The notes beneath the pieces are model-generated. The model saw only the letters and a program-made list of their open reading frames with translations, ran no database searches and was not told the origin of the DNA. A DNA stretch of 7,407 nucleotides from Chloroflexota bacterium. GTDB taxonomy: Bacteria; Cyanobacteriota; Vampirovibrionia; Obscuribacterales; Obscuribacteraceae. A program made the translations under genes and the position numbers. This document shows, piece after piece, positions 1 to 6,109 of this stretch; within the stretch, counting starts at the first letter, position 1, and each line of letters begins with the position of its first letter. Location: assembly GCA_005240105.1 (NCBI GenBank), contig SBAT01000268.1:1-7407 (forward strand), read 5' to 3'.

Positions 1-811
1 CGGAATTGACAAAGTTTTCCGATTCAGTCCCTGATGCGCGTTGCACATCATCGTAAAAGCCCGGAATTTTCACTTCGCCTGTTGCAGCGTCGTAGCATTC
101 ACTTATGAGTTTAGCCAATTCACCAATTGGGTTGCGGGCAAGACCGCCGGTTAGTCCTGAGTGAACGTCTTTCTTGCCTGTCTTAAGACGAACAACTACA
201 CCTTGCAAGCCTCTTAAGCCGTAGGAAATGGCTGGGCGCTCACGGGAAATCCAGATGGTGTCGGAGATCAAAATAGAATCTGTTTTGAGTTTCTCTTTGT
301 TGTCCTTCAAGAACTTCTCAAAAGAGGGGCTGCCAATTTCTTCTTCCAGCTCCCAGATGAACTTGATGTTGATTGGAATGTTTTGTTCTTTGGCAAACTT
401 AGCGGCATACATGGCACTAAGTGCCGGACCTTTGTCATCGGTTGTTCCACGACCACGATAAGTACCGTTGTCGATTTGCATATCAAATGGTGGCTTGAGC
501 CATTCACTGGCATCAGCCGGCTGCACATCAATATGGTTGTAGATTGCAACAGTTGGAAATTGCTTACCGGCAATGATTTCTCCGTACACAACGGGATAGC
601 CATCTGTAGCAATGACTTCAGCATTGGCGCCAATTGACTTGAGAAATGTAGCTGCAGCAAGAGCTGCTTTTTCAATATCTTTCTTGTGGTCCGGATCCAT
701 ACTGACACTGGGGATATCCACAAGTTCTTTTAGAGATGATTCGAAGGTGGGACGGATGCTATCGACGAATTTTGCTAGTTCAGCTGTGATAATTTCTGTC
801 GTAACGGTCAT
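1..811 (-). CDS. M20-family zinc metallopeptidase (dipeptidase/carboxypeptidase type), C-terminus outside window
   Basis: Reading the minus strand from the ATG at 811 gives 270 open codons that run off the window. M20 enzymes are two-metal hydrolases that cut dipeptides, C-terminal residues or N-acyl amino acids. Visible motifs are the metal site YNHIDVQPA (H93, D95), GRGTTDDKG (bridging D125), the adjacent acids of EEEIGS (catalytic base and metal ligand, about E157/E158), ISD (D184, probable metal ligand), and DVHSG (H217), which matches the dimerisation-domain histidine of the carnosinase/CNDP-like branch. With a usual family length near 450 residues, about 60% is present. There is no signal peptide, so it is probably cytoplasmic. 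An AAAGGA ribosome site lies just upstream of the ATG, and the glycosyltransferase gene before it ends 12 bp away, so the two are likely cotranscribed. The exact substrate cannot be told; DapE- or ArgE-like roles seem less likely given the CNDP-like motifs. Confidence 0.9.
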   Translation of the reverse strand, partial: MTVTTEIITAELAKFVDSIRPTFESSLKELVDIPSVSMDPDHKKDIEKAALAAATFLKSIGANAEVIATDGYPVVYGEIIAGKQFPTVAIYNHIDVQPADASEWLKPPFDMQIDNGTYRGRGTTDDKGPALSAMYAAKFAKEQNIPINIKFIWELEEEIGSPSFEKFLKDNKEKLKTDSILISDTIWISRERPAISYGLRGLQGVVVRLKTGKKDVHSGLTGGLARNPIGELAKLISECYDAATGEVKIPGFYDDVQRASGTESENFVNS

Positions 812-823
812 TGTTTTCCTTTC

Positions 824-1846
824 TTATCTTGAATGTGCCAGCTTTGCTTCTTGCTGAATTAGCCGTGCACGTGACTCTTTGAGATCATGTTCTGATTGGA
901 TGATCATTTGTTCGAGGTATTGGACAGGGACTCGACGCTTTGCTTTTATCTCTTGACGCTTCTTGAGCATCTTCGGCAAAAGCATCAATGACTGCAAGCT
1001 ACCGAGGAAATATGGCAGAACTTGTCCACCGCGGACTGTGACCACTGCCAAGTAATAAGTCTGCCAATAGAGAATTTGCGGCATGAATTTCCAGAGCAAT
1101 TTGCCTGGAATATTTTTGACAATCGTGTTCCAGTTGTTGCGGGCAGAAAGTTTTACTACCAATGGCGAATAGCCGCTGCCTGTTGTGCCGCAACCCAAGT
1201 GATAGATTATTGCCGATGGCACGTAGATGCATTTGTAACCGGCGCTCTGCGCTCTCAAGCCCATATCGACATCTTCTAAGTAAGCAAAGTAGTCTTCATC
1301 AAAGAGTCCGATGTCATCGAACAAAGTCCGGCGATAAAGTGCGGCACCTCCACAAGCACCTAAAATATAGCGAGCGGTATCAAACTGTCCGTTGTCTGCT
1401 TCCCGGTGACCAATACGCCCAGGCAAGCCACCGCGTCTGTAACCGTCACCGGCTCCATCAAGAATGCGATGATCATCGTATGCCAACATCTTGCAACCGG
1501 CAGAGCCGGCTTCGGGATGTTGTTTGATTGCCTTTACAAGTTCGGATATCCAGGTTTCTTTGCAGGTTGTGTCGTTGTTCATCAGTACAACAAATTCGCC
1601 TTCGGATTCTAAAATGCCCCTATTTACAGCTTTGCTGAAACCGGTATTAACTTCAAAGCGGGCGATTTTTACATCCGGATAATTTTGCGTGAGGAATTCT
1701 ACAGAACCGTCTTCTGAACCATTGTCGACGACTATGACTTCTAGGAGTTTGTAGGTTTGCTTAGCCAGCGAGTCAAGACAGCCGGTAAGAAATCTCTTAC
1801 CGTTCCAATTTGGTATGACAATGCTGACAAGATCTGGGACAGCCAT
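824..1846 (-). CDS. family 2 glycosyltransferase (rhamnosyltransferase-like, GT-A fold)
   Basis: This 340-residue protein transfers a sugar from a nucleotide-sugar donor onto a lipid-linked or polysaccharide acceptor at the cytoplasmic face of the membrane. The GT-A fold shows in order: VSIVIPNWNG (7-16), VDNGSEDGS (40-48, nucleotide binding), MNNDTT (89-94, the DxD-equivalent metal site as N-N-D), ILGACGGAALYRR (161-173), and FAYLEDVDMGLR (187-198) with the E191-D192 pair that supplies the catalytic base, then YHLGCGTTG (215-223). This arrangement is typical of the WbbL/rhamnosyltransferase-like group. Residues about 250-292 are hydrophobic and amphipathic, followed by a basic, charged tail (293-340) that may anchor it to the membrane or form a short coiled coil. 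The start is supported by a GAGG ribosome site just upstream. It is the first gene of a likely two-gene unit with the M20 peptidase. The donor sugar is not determinable. Confidence 0.92.
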   Translation of the reverse strand: MAVPDLVSIVIPNWNGKRFLTGCLDSLAKQTYKLLEVIVVDNGSEDGSVEFLTQNYPDVKIARFEVNTGFSKAVNRGILESEGEFVVLMNNDTTCKETWISELVKAIKQHPEAGSAGCKMLAYDDHRILDGAGDGYRRGGLPGRIGHREADNGQFDTARYILGACGGAALYRRTLFDDIGLFDEDYFAYLEDVDMGLRAQSAGYKCIYVPSAIIYHLGCGTTGSGYSPLVVKLSARNNWNTIVKNIPGKLLWKFMPQILYWQTYYLAVVTVRGGQVLPYFLGSLQSLMLLPKMLKKRQEIKAKRRVPVQYLEQMIIQSEHDLKESRARLIQQEAKLAHSR

Positions 1847-1875
1847 TAAGCCTCAATCACACTTATGAGTCACTA

Positions 1876-1903
1876 ATTATAACCGACGAAGATCAGGTGT
1901 TAT
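1876..1903 (-). promoter_or_regulatory. candidate sigma70-type promoter for the GT2-peptidase unit
   Basis: On the minus strand a perfect TATAAT lies at 1881-1876, and a 4-of-6 match to the -35 consensus (ATAACA) lies 16 bp upstream at 1903-1898. Transcription would begin near 1869, giving a leader of about 20 nt before the ATG at 1846. This is a motif match only. Confidence 0.45.
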
Positions 1904-1908
1904 CAGGA

Positions 1909-1914
1909 TATAAT
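1909..1914 (+). promoter_or_regulatory. candidate -10 box for the GT4-type glycosyltransferase gene
   Basis: A perfect TATAAT faces the downstream gene, with start of transcription expected near 1921 and a leader of 23-29 nt. No good -35 hexamer is found at 16-18 bp spacing, so the promoter would be weak, activator-dependent or not real. It lies back to back with the minus-strand TATAAT at 1876-1881. Confidence 0.35.
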
Positions 1915-1943
1915 GAGCCAGTTGTATAGCTCTTTTAGGGCGC

Positions 1944-3290
1944 ATGGATATGACTGTCCGACGCAAAATCCTCATTATTACCCTTGAGCCCATCGCCAAA
2001 CAGATGGCCGGACCGGCCATTCGGGCAGTCGAGCTGGGCAAGCAGTTGGCAGATGAATTTGATGTAATCCTATTTTCACCTAGACCAACAGACTTAGAGC
2101 GCATTGAGCACAATGGAAGGAGCCTGGAACTTCTTGCCGGTATCGGTAAAGGCAAGCTTTACAAGATAGCCCAAGATGCCGATGTCATTTTTGTGCAAGC
2201 CAATGTGCTGAAGTCATATCCGCATTTGGCAGACTTGGATAAGCCGATAGTTGTTGATCTTTATGATCCGTATTTGTTGTCCATTCTTGCAGAGTACGCA
2301 AATGATCCGGTAACTGCCTCATCGAGTTACAGACTCATGCATCAAGTGTTGAAAAAACACATGTTGAGAGCAGATTTTTGTCTGTGCGCGTCAGAACGTC
2401 AAAGAGACTATTGGCTTGGACGCTTCTGCGAACTTGGACGCATGACTCCGGAAATGTACAAAGTTGATGGTAGCTTCCGCAAGTTAATCGATGTCGTTCC
2501 ATTTGGATTGCCTGCATCGCCGGCAAAGAAAACAGGTTCCGGCATTAAGGGACATGTTCCAGGTATTGAAGAAAACGACTTTGTTCTAGTCTGGGGCGGT
2601 GGCATCTGGCAATGGTTTGATCCGCTAACAGTAATTCAAGCTGTTGCAGAATTATCAAAGACGAAAAAGAACTTGAAGCTCTATTTCATGGGTATCAAAT
2701 CGCCAAACCCACAAGTGGCTCAAATGCCCATTGTCACTGAAGCCAAGAAATTAGCTGCTGATTTAGGTGTCCTCGATAAGCATGTCTTCTTCGGCGAATC
2801 CTGGATCTCGTACGCTGAACGTGTCAATTATTTGCTCGACGCAGATGTTGCAGTCTCCGCCCATTTCGATTTGCCGGAAACGAGATTCTCGTTTAGAACA
2901 AGAATCCTCGATTACCTTTGGGCTGGCTTGCCTATACTGACCACAGGCGGCGATCAGTTAGCTGACTTGATCTCCGAGAAATCAGCCGGCATTGCATTGC
3001 CATACAAGGACGCTCAAGCCTGGCAAAAGGCAATTGAATCCCTTATGACTGACGCCAGCTTGAGGGAAAAATACAGCCAAGGTGCCAAAAACCTAGCCCA
3101 AAATTTTGTCTGGGACAAGGCAGTCCAACCACTGAAGGAATTCTGCCGTAGACCATATAGATTGCCTGCATTCAAACAAATCAAAATGCCCAGTGTTATT
3201 GAACGTGCTCATGCCGTCTATTCACGCGGCGGCAAGGATTTGCTCTTAAAACGTTCGAAAAACGCTTTTGACGAGTTGCTTAAACGGTAA
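1944..3290 (+). CDS. GT-B fold glycosyltransferase, GT4-like
   Basis: This 448-residue protein is a likely retaining sugar transferase acting on cell-surface glycans or glycolipids. The N-terminal domain starts KILIITLEP and carries the motif MAGPAIRAVELGKQLA (21-36), then VIFVQANVLK (81-90), VVDLYDP (103-109) and LCASERQRDYW (147-157). The donor-binding domain shows LVWGGGIWQWFDP (215-227), VFFGESW (281-287), and RTRILDYLWAGLPILTTGGD (318-337), the equivalent of the GT4 E-x7-E region. Here the second acid is D323, and no acid is found eight residues before it, a departure from the textbook motif. The ATG at 1944 sits only 3 nt after AGGG (1937-1940); the in-frame ATG at 1950 (third residue) has better spacing (9 nt) and may be the true start. 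There is no signal peptide or clear membrane span. It is divergent from the GT2 gene, so a shared surface-glycan role is plausible but unproven. Confidence 0.88.
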   Translation: MDMTVRRKILIITLEPIAKQMAGPAIRAVELGKQLADEFDVILFSPRPTDLERIEHNGRSLELLAGIGKGKLYKIAQDADVIFVQANVLKSYPHLADLDKPIVVDLYDPYLLSILAEYANDPVTASSSYRLMHQVLKKHMLRADFCLCASERQRDYWLGRFCELGRMTPEMYKVDGSFRKLIDVVPFGLPASPAKKTGSGIKGHVPGIEENDFVLVWGGGIWQWFDPLTVIQAVAELSKTKKNLKLYFMGIKSPNPQVAQMPIVTEAKKLAADLGVLDKHVFFGESWISYAERVNYLLDADVAVSAHFDLPETRFSFRTRILDYLWAGLPILTTGGDQLADLISEKSAGIALPYKDAQAWQKAIESLMTDASLREKYSQGAKNLAQNFVWDKAVQPLKEFCRRPYRLPAFKQIKMPSVIERAHAVYSRGGKDLLLKRSKNAFDELLKR

Positions 3291-3441
3291 CTAGCAGCCG
3301 CAGTGCAGATGATCCTAACCGCCAACAGTTAAGTCTTCTTTCCAGCAATCTCCAAAATGGCGTTTTGCGAGAACGTCGAATTTTGCGGTGCTTGGGATAT
3401 ACCAGATCGGAAGCCCGAAATTAAGCGAACCGAGTACAATC

Positions 3442-3447
3442 AGGAGG
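3442..3447 (+). promoter_or_regulatory. strong ribosome binding site that fixes the EF-hand gene start
   Basis: A perfect AGGAGG lies 8 nt before the ATG at 3456. The longer reading that would begin at 3357 has no ribosome site, and its extra 33 residues look non-coding, so translation should begin at 3456. Confidence 0.8.
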
Positions 3448-3455
3448 ACTATGTC

Positions 3456-4076
3456 ATGGAAAGTCGTATTAGACCCAATGATAGAGCGCAAGAACGAGTG
3501 GAATCTACGGGTACCGCTCTTCCCGAACCGGTCGAAAAACTTATACAGGAAGCTAAGGAACTCAAAGAGCTGTCACATCTGTTTGGGTCGGGTGACAAAA
3601 ATGATGACGGCAAGCTTACAAAAGCTGAATTGAAGAAGATAAAGACTGATGATCCGGAAGAGGCGGCCGCAATTGCCTACGCGTTGAAGAATTTTGACGA
3701 GTTAGCCAAAGGTGATGGTTCTAGTAAAACCATTTCTAGGCAGGATATTGATAGTAGAGGAAAAGATGTGACGGTGGACGCTCTCTTGTCATTGGCCAAA
3801 ATGCCGGATGGGGTTCCAGAGCTAAATAATGGTGATCTTTATGCATTGGGTGCGAATATTCCGAGTGATCCAGACCAAGCACAGGCATTTGTAAATGATT
3901 TAAACACTGCATTGAAAGTAGCAGGAATTACGGATAAATATTTTGAATATGAGCGTAATGTGGATATCCACGCAACCATTGGAGGAGGCACTGACCACAT
4001 TCTCTATTTGAAAAGTACAGATGGAAATCAAACGGAGATTGTTGCAAAGAAAGTGGGCACAAGGATGAGATGCTAG
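3456..4076 (+). CDS. EF-hand domain protein, putative calcium-binding, function unknown
   Basis: From the ATG after AGGAGG the product is 206 residues. Residues 47-58 (DKNDDGKLTKAE) are a canonical 12-residue EF-hand calcium loop: D1, N3, D5, G6, L8, T9 and E12 are all in place, with charged helices on each side. A second, degenerate loop lies at about 84-98 (AKGDGSSKTISRQDI) after the helix KNFDELAK; spacing suggests a paired EF-hand, with the second site altered or non-binding. The rest (100-206) matches nothing I recognise; 170-198 looks like beta strands (IHATIGGG, HILYLKS, TEIVAKK). The C-terminus VGTRMRC ends abruptly. No signal peptide or membrane segment is seen, and the N-terminal 30 residues are polar and probably flexible. 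It lies 165 bp after the glycosyltransferase and 52 bp before two small paralogous genes, which may share its transcript. The family call rests on the loop; the biological role is unknown. Confidence 0.8.
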   Translation: MESRIRPNDRAQERVESTGTALPEPVEKLIQEAKELKELSHLFGSGDKNDDGKLTKAELKKIKTDDPEEAAAIAYALKNFDELAKGDGSSKTISRQDIDSRGKDVTVDALLSLAKMPDGVPELNNGDLYALGANIPSDPDQAQAFVNDLNTALKVAGITDKYFEYERNVDIHATIGGGTDHILYLKSTDGNQTEIVAKKVGTRMRC

Positions 4077-4128
4077 GTGTGTTTTTGCAGTCGAATTGCC
4101 GATGTGATCAGTTGTTAGGAAAAGTGTT

Positions 4129-4434
4129 ATGACGCCTAGAGACTTCATTTATTGGCTCAAAGGGTACTTTGAGATTCCCCAACATGAGCAGTCTGCTGCC
4201 CTTACGGCTCAGCAACTCAAAATCATTCGCAGGCATTTGGCAATGTTGCCGGTGGCTAAATACAATCCGGATAAAGTTTGTATTCCAGCCTATGGCAATG
4301 ATTTTTGCAACTGGCTTAATGACTATATCAAAGAGTCAGAAGATGATCTTTCAGTTGCTAGAACCGTAAAAATTCAGCGAAGACTGGATGAGTTGTTTGA
4401 ACATGTGGCTACGAAAGAATGTGAGGAGCAATAA
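4129..4434 (+). CDS. small phage-type hypothetical protein, first of a tandem paralogous pair
   Basis: A 101-residue protein of unknown function. It contains two copies of one module: residues 5-41 (DFIYWLKGYFE, then LT, then IIRRHL) and 58-93 (DFCNWLNDYIKE, then IQRRLDELF). The N-terminus MTPRD[FY]..WL.G.FE is shared with the protein encoded immediately downstream. Small proteins with the pattern FCxWLxGFxE...LT..Q...I..HL...F are, as I recall, frequent among unannotated phage and prophage genes; this is a remembered resemblance, not a search result. A TTAGGA ribosome site precedes the ATG by 8 nt. The gene abuts the next one (TAA directly followed by ATG), so translation is probably coupled. 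It has no membrane segment and seems to be a helical cytoplasmic protein. The spacing from the EF-hand gene (52 bp) suggests one transcript. Confidence 0.75.
   Translation: MTPRDFIYWLKGYFEIPQHEQSAALTAQQLKIIRRHLAMLPVAKYNPDKVCIPAYGNDFCNWLNDYIKESEDDLSVARTVKIQRRLDELFEHVATKECEEQ
4423..4428 (+). promoter_or_regulatory. ribosome binding site inside the upstream gene, translational coupling
   Basis: GAGGAG lies within the last codons of the first small gene, 6 nt before the ATG at 4435, which itself directly follows the TAA stop at 4432-4434. This arrangement favours coupled translation of the two paralogues in similar amounts. Confidence 0.75.
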
Positions 4435-4782
4435 ATGTCACCACGGGATTACTGTTTTTGGCTTATGGGTGCTTTTGAATTGGTAAGGTCTAAGAGCCCG
4501 TCTCTCACTTCCGAAAATACAATGAAAGAAATGAGAGAGCATTTGTCCTTGGTTCTTGCTGATACTAGCGAAGCTTACCAGAATAGGTATCCTGATGATT
4601 GTTTTGGTCTTAGTTTTTGTCAATGGCTACGTGGGTGGCTTCTTGACACTGGACCATGCCCGACTGTGACGCAATTAGATCAGATTCACGAACGTCTTTC
4701 TCAGGTATTTATAAGCGAAATTGATCCAAGCTTCAGTAATAGTGCTCGACTGCAAGACATTCATGACGGACTCCGTCGTTGA
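4435..4782 (+). CDS. small phage-type hypothetical protein, second of a tandem paralogous pair
   Basis: A 115-residue protein of unknown function, paralogous to the gene just upstream: MSPRDYCFWLMGAFEL aligns with MTPRDFIYWLKGYFEI, and later positions align LT, [RE]HL and FCxWL. It also has the internal duplication, with module one at about 6-41 (YCFWLMGAFEL, then LT, then MREHLSLVL) and module two at about 61-92 (FCQWLRGWLL, then IHERLSQVF). It differs from its partner in a C-terminal extension of some 23 residues (93-115), ending GLRR, and in more cysteines (C7, C56, C62, C75). Divergence is large enough that the duplication is old or that the two genes arrived together. No signal peptide is seen. 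Its stop codon lies within an inverted repeat and it converges on the TPR gene 26 bp away. Confidence 0.75.
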   Translation: MSPRDYCFWLMGAFELVRSKSPSLTSENTMKEMREHLSLVLADTSEAYQNRYPDDCFGLSFCQWLRGWLLDTGPCPTVTQLDQIHERLSQVFISEIDPSFSNSARLQDIHDGLRR

Positions 4783-4786
4783 CGGA
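4765..4786. terminator. inverted repeat at the convergent gene junction, possible weak terminator
   Basis: TCCGTC-GTT-GACGGA (4772-4786) is a perfect 6-bp stem with a 3-nt loop covering the stop codon of the second small gene. An upstream GACGG (4765-4769) can instead pair with CCGTC (4773-4777), giving two mutually exclusive hairpins. No T run follows on either strand, so it is not a standard rho-independent terminator. Confidence 0.25.
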
Positions 4787-4808
4787 CACTCTTGAACATT
4801 CGCATGCT

Positions 4809-5870
4809 TCAAACTTTCTTCTTGGCCTCAACAACTTTTTCTAGCTCTTGCTTGGCGTCGGTGTTTTCAGGGTTGAGATAAATGGCTTGATTGAGTTGAT
4901 CAATGGCGTCCTTAAATCTTTGCTGACGAAAAAATAGTCGACCTAATTGGAAGTGGACTTGATCGTCATAGGGATTGATCTCTAATGCTTTGGCTAACTT
5001 TTCCAGAGCTTTAGCGGTGTCATTGTTGTCTAAGTAAATGGTTCCTTGGCTGATATGTGCTTCGTAGAAGTTGGGATCGATAGTAAGTGCTTGGTTGAAT
5101 TGGGTAAAGGCTTTGTCCTTGTTGCCTGCCTGTAAGTCAATGACACCTAATTTGGTTATTGCAGCTACGTGTTTTGGATCTAGTTGCAGGCATTTATTGT
5201 AGAAATCCGTTGCTTTGGCGTTATCGTGCTTCTTTTGATACAGACAGCCCATTTGATAATAAACATCAACGAATTTTGGATCGGCATCCATTACCTTTTG
5301 AAATTCGGCAATTGCCTCATCTGATTTCTTTAATTGAGCTAGCACATAGCCAAGATTGAAGCGGGCTTCCTTAAAGTCCGGTTTTAGTTGCAGAGCCTTC
5401 TTGTATCCTTCTTCTGCCTTGTCGTAACGACTGAGCTGCTGATAGACGGAAGCTACGTTGTTGTGACCTTCAGCATAGTCGGGGTCTAGTTCAACTGCTC
5501 TTTCGAAATTATGAATAGCTTTCTCGAACTCGGAGACAGCTTGGTCTTGCTTGTCTTGTCTTTGGAAATTAAAGCCTAGCTGCTGATGGCAATAACCTAA
5601 CCAGTTTTCGACAACGACATTATTTGGGTCAAGGGCAAGAGCCGCCTCAAATTCTTTGACTGCTTCTTCGAACTTTTCCTTTTTGGCAAGGTCGGCGGCT
5701 GCCGACATATGGTCTTCAAAGGAAAGTGTCTTCTCGGCTACCGGTTTTACTTCTGCCGGTGGACTGGCTGGTGCGCTGGCAGGAGCTTGCGCTAGTGTTG
5801 CGGGAACTCCGTTAATAAGAATGCCGTTGAAAAGAATGAATAAGCTTATGGCAATTGAAACGCGGGACAT
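4809..5870 (-). CDS. exported tetratricopeptide repeat (TPR) protein
   Basis: This 353-residue protein is a helical scaffold for protein-protein contacts, probably in the periplasm or attached to the envelope. Residues 1-29 form a signal peptide: basic R3, hydrophobic core IAISLFILFNGILI, and a likely cut after the A-Q-A at 27-29. A short Ala/Pro-rich linker (30-48) follows. About eight 34-residue TPRs then run from about 53 to 336, each with the typical G/A-Y-A spacing and the ending ALxLDPN/xNP (for example ALALDPNN at 77-84, AVELDPDY at 125-132, ALTIDPNF at 261-268, AIYLNPEN at 329-336). The second repeat carries an insertion (about 100-118). The tail is a basic helix KKKV. The start is backed by GGAG 6 nt upstream. 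There is no lipobox cysteine. Partner proteins are not identifiable; the neighbours do not suggest a dedicated complex. Confidence 0.9.
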   Translation of the reverse strand: MSRVSIAISLFILFNGILINGVPATLAQAPASAPASPPAEVKPVAEKTLSFEDHMSAAADLAKKEKFEEAVKEFEAALALDPNNVVVENWLGYCHQQLGFNFQRQDKQDQAVSEFEKAIHNFERAVELDPDYAEGHNNVASVYQQLSRYDKAEEGYKKALQLKPDFKEARFNLGYVLAQLKKSDEAIAEFQKVMDADPKFVDVYYQMGCLYQKKHDNAKATDFYNKCLQLDPKHVAAITKLGVIDLQAGNKDKAFTQFNQALTIDPNFYEAHISQGTIYLDNNDTAKALEKLAKALEINPYDDQVHFQLGRLFFRQQRFKDAIDQLNQAIYLNPENTDAKQELEKVVEAKKKV

Positions 5871-5939
5871 TTTTAACTCCGAAGTTACACATCAAATGAG
5901 TACCCAGATACAGCCCACTTAAATCGGTTTTGCTTCATC

Positions 5940-5956
5940 GCGCACAGCTGTTGCGC
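5940..5956. promoter_or_regulatory. palindrome between divergent TPR and CHAD genes, possible operator
   Basis: GCGCA-CAGCTGT-TGCGC has perfect 5-bp arms around a palindromic CAGCTG core. It lies in the spacer between two divergent genes, where a repressor or activator site would be expected. It may equally be chance. No convincing -35/-10 pair was found nearby on either strand. Confidence 0.25.
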
Positions 5957-5986
5957 AATATTAAGTAATTGATTCTCAGGATCGCC

Positions 5987-6109
5987 ATGTCCGTTCACGC
6001 AAATGATTTGATGGTAGAGAGAGTGCAAACTAAGGATGTGTCAGATGAAGTCGAGGTCGGATGGCTCCTCGGTAACGGTGTTGGAAGCAAGTCTTGGCGC
6101 GCCCTATGA
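5987..6109 (+). CDS. possible 40-residue ORF, or the true N-terminus of the CHAD protein in a shifted frame
   Basis: An ATG at 5987 preceded by AGGA (5978-5981, 5-nt spacing) opens 40 codons ending in TGA at 6107-6109 and overlaps the first part of the CHAD gene in another frame. Its ribosome site is better placed than that of the CHAD reading. The product (starting MSVHANDLMVERV, ending GVGSKSWRAL) is acidic and protein-like. Skipping one base near 6098-6106 would join it to the CHAD frame at YEPNTPPHL, so it could be that gene's real N-terminus broken by a one-base insertion or a base-call error. A coupled leader peptide or a chance ORF are the alternatives. Confidence 0.3.
   Translation: MSVHANDLMVERVQTKDVSDEVEVGWLLGNGVGSKSWRAL

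Noticed and set aside
307..723. 138-codon ORF on the minus strand
   Set aside because: It is an out-of-frame shadow of the M20 peptidase, whose frame carries all catalytic motifs; its own product has no recognisable features.
1162..1527. 121-codon plus-strand ORF opposite the GT2 gene
   Set aside because: Antisense shadow; rich in Cys, His and Arg with no ribosome site or family features.
2004..2020. 17-bp perfect dyad ATGGCCGG-A-CCGGCCAT near the start of the GT4-type gene
   Set aside because: It encodes M-A-G-P-A-I, a conserved motif of the protein; the codons for Ala-Gly-Pro-Ala make such a dyad likely by chance.
3404..3413. AGATCGGAAG, the first ten bases of a common sequencing adapter
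   Set aside because: The match stops after ten bases and the context is continuous with normal sequence; a chance match.
3435..3440. TACAAT as a -10 box for the EF-hand gene
   Set aside because: Transcription would start on top of the ribosome site and no -35 is present at suitable spacing.
3357..3455. 33-codon upstream extension of the EF-hand ORF
   Set aside because: No ribosome site before 3357, and a perfect AGGAGG is well placed for the ATG at 3456.
3291..3455. Search for a terminator or small RNA after the GT4-type gene
   Set aside because: No stem-loop with a T run and no convincing promoter was found in this 165-bp gap.
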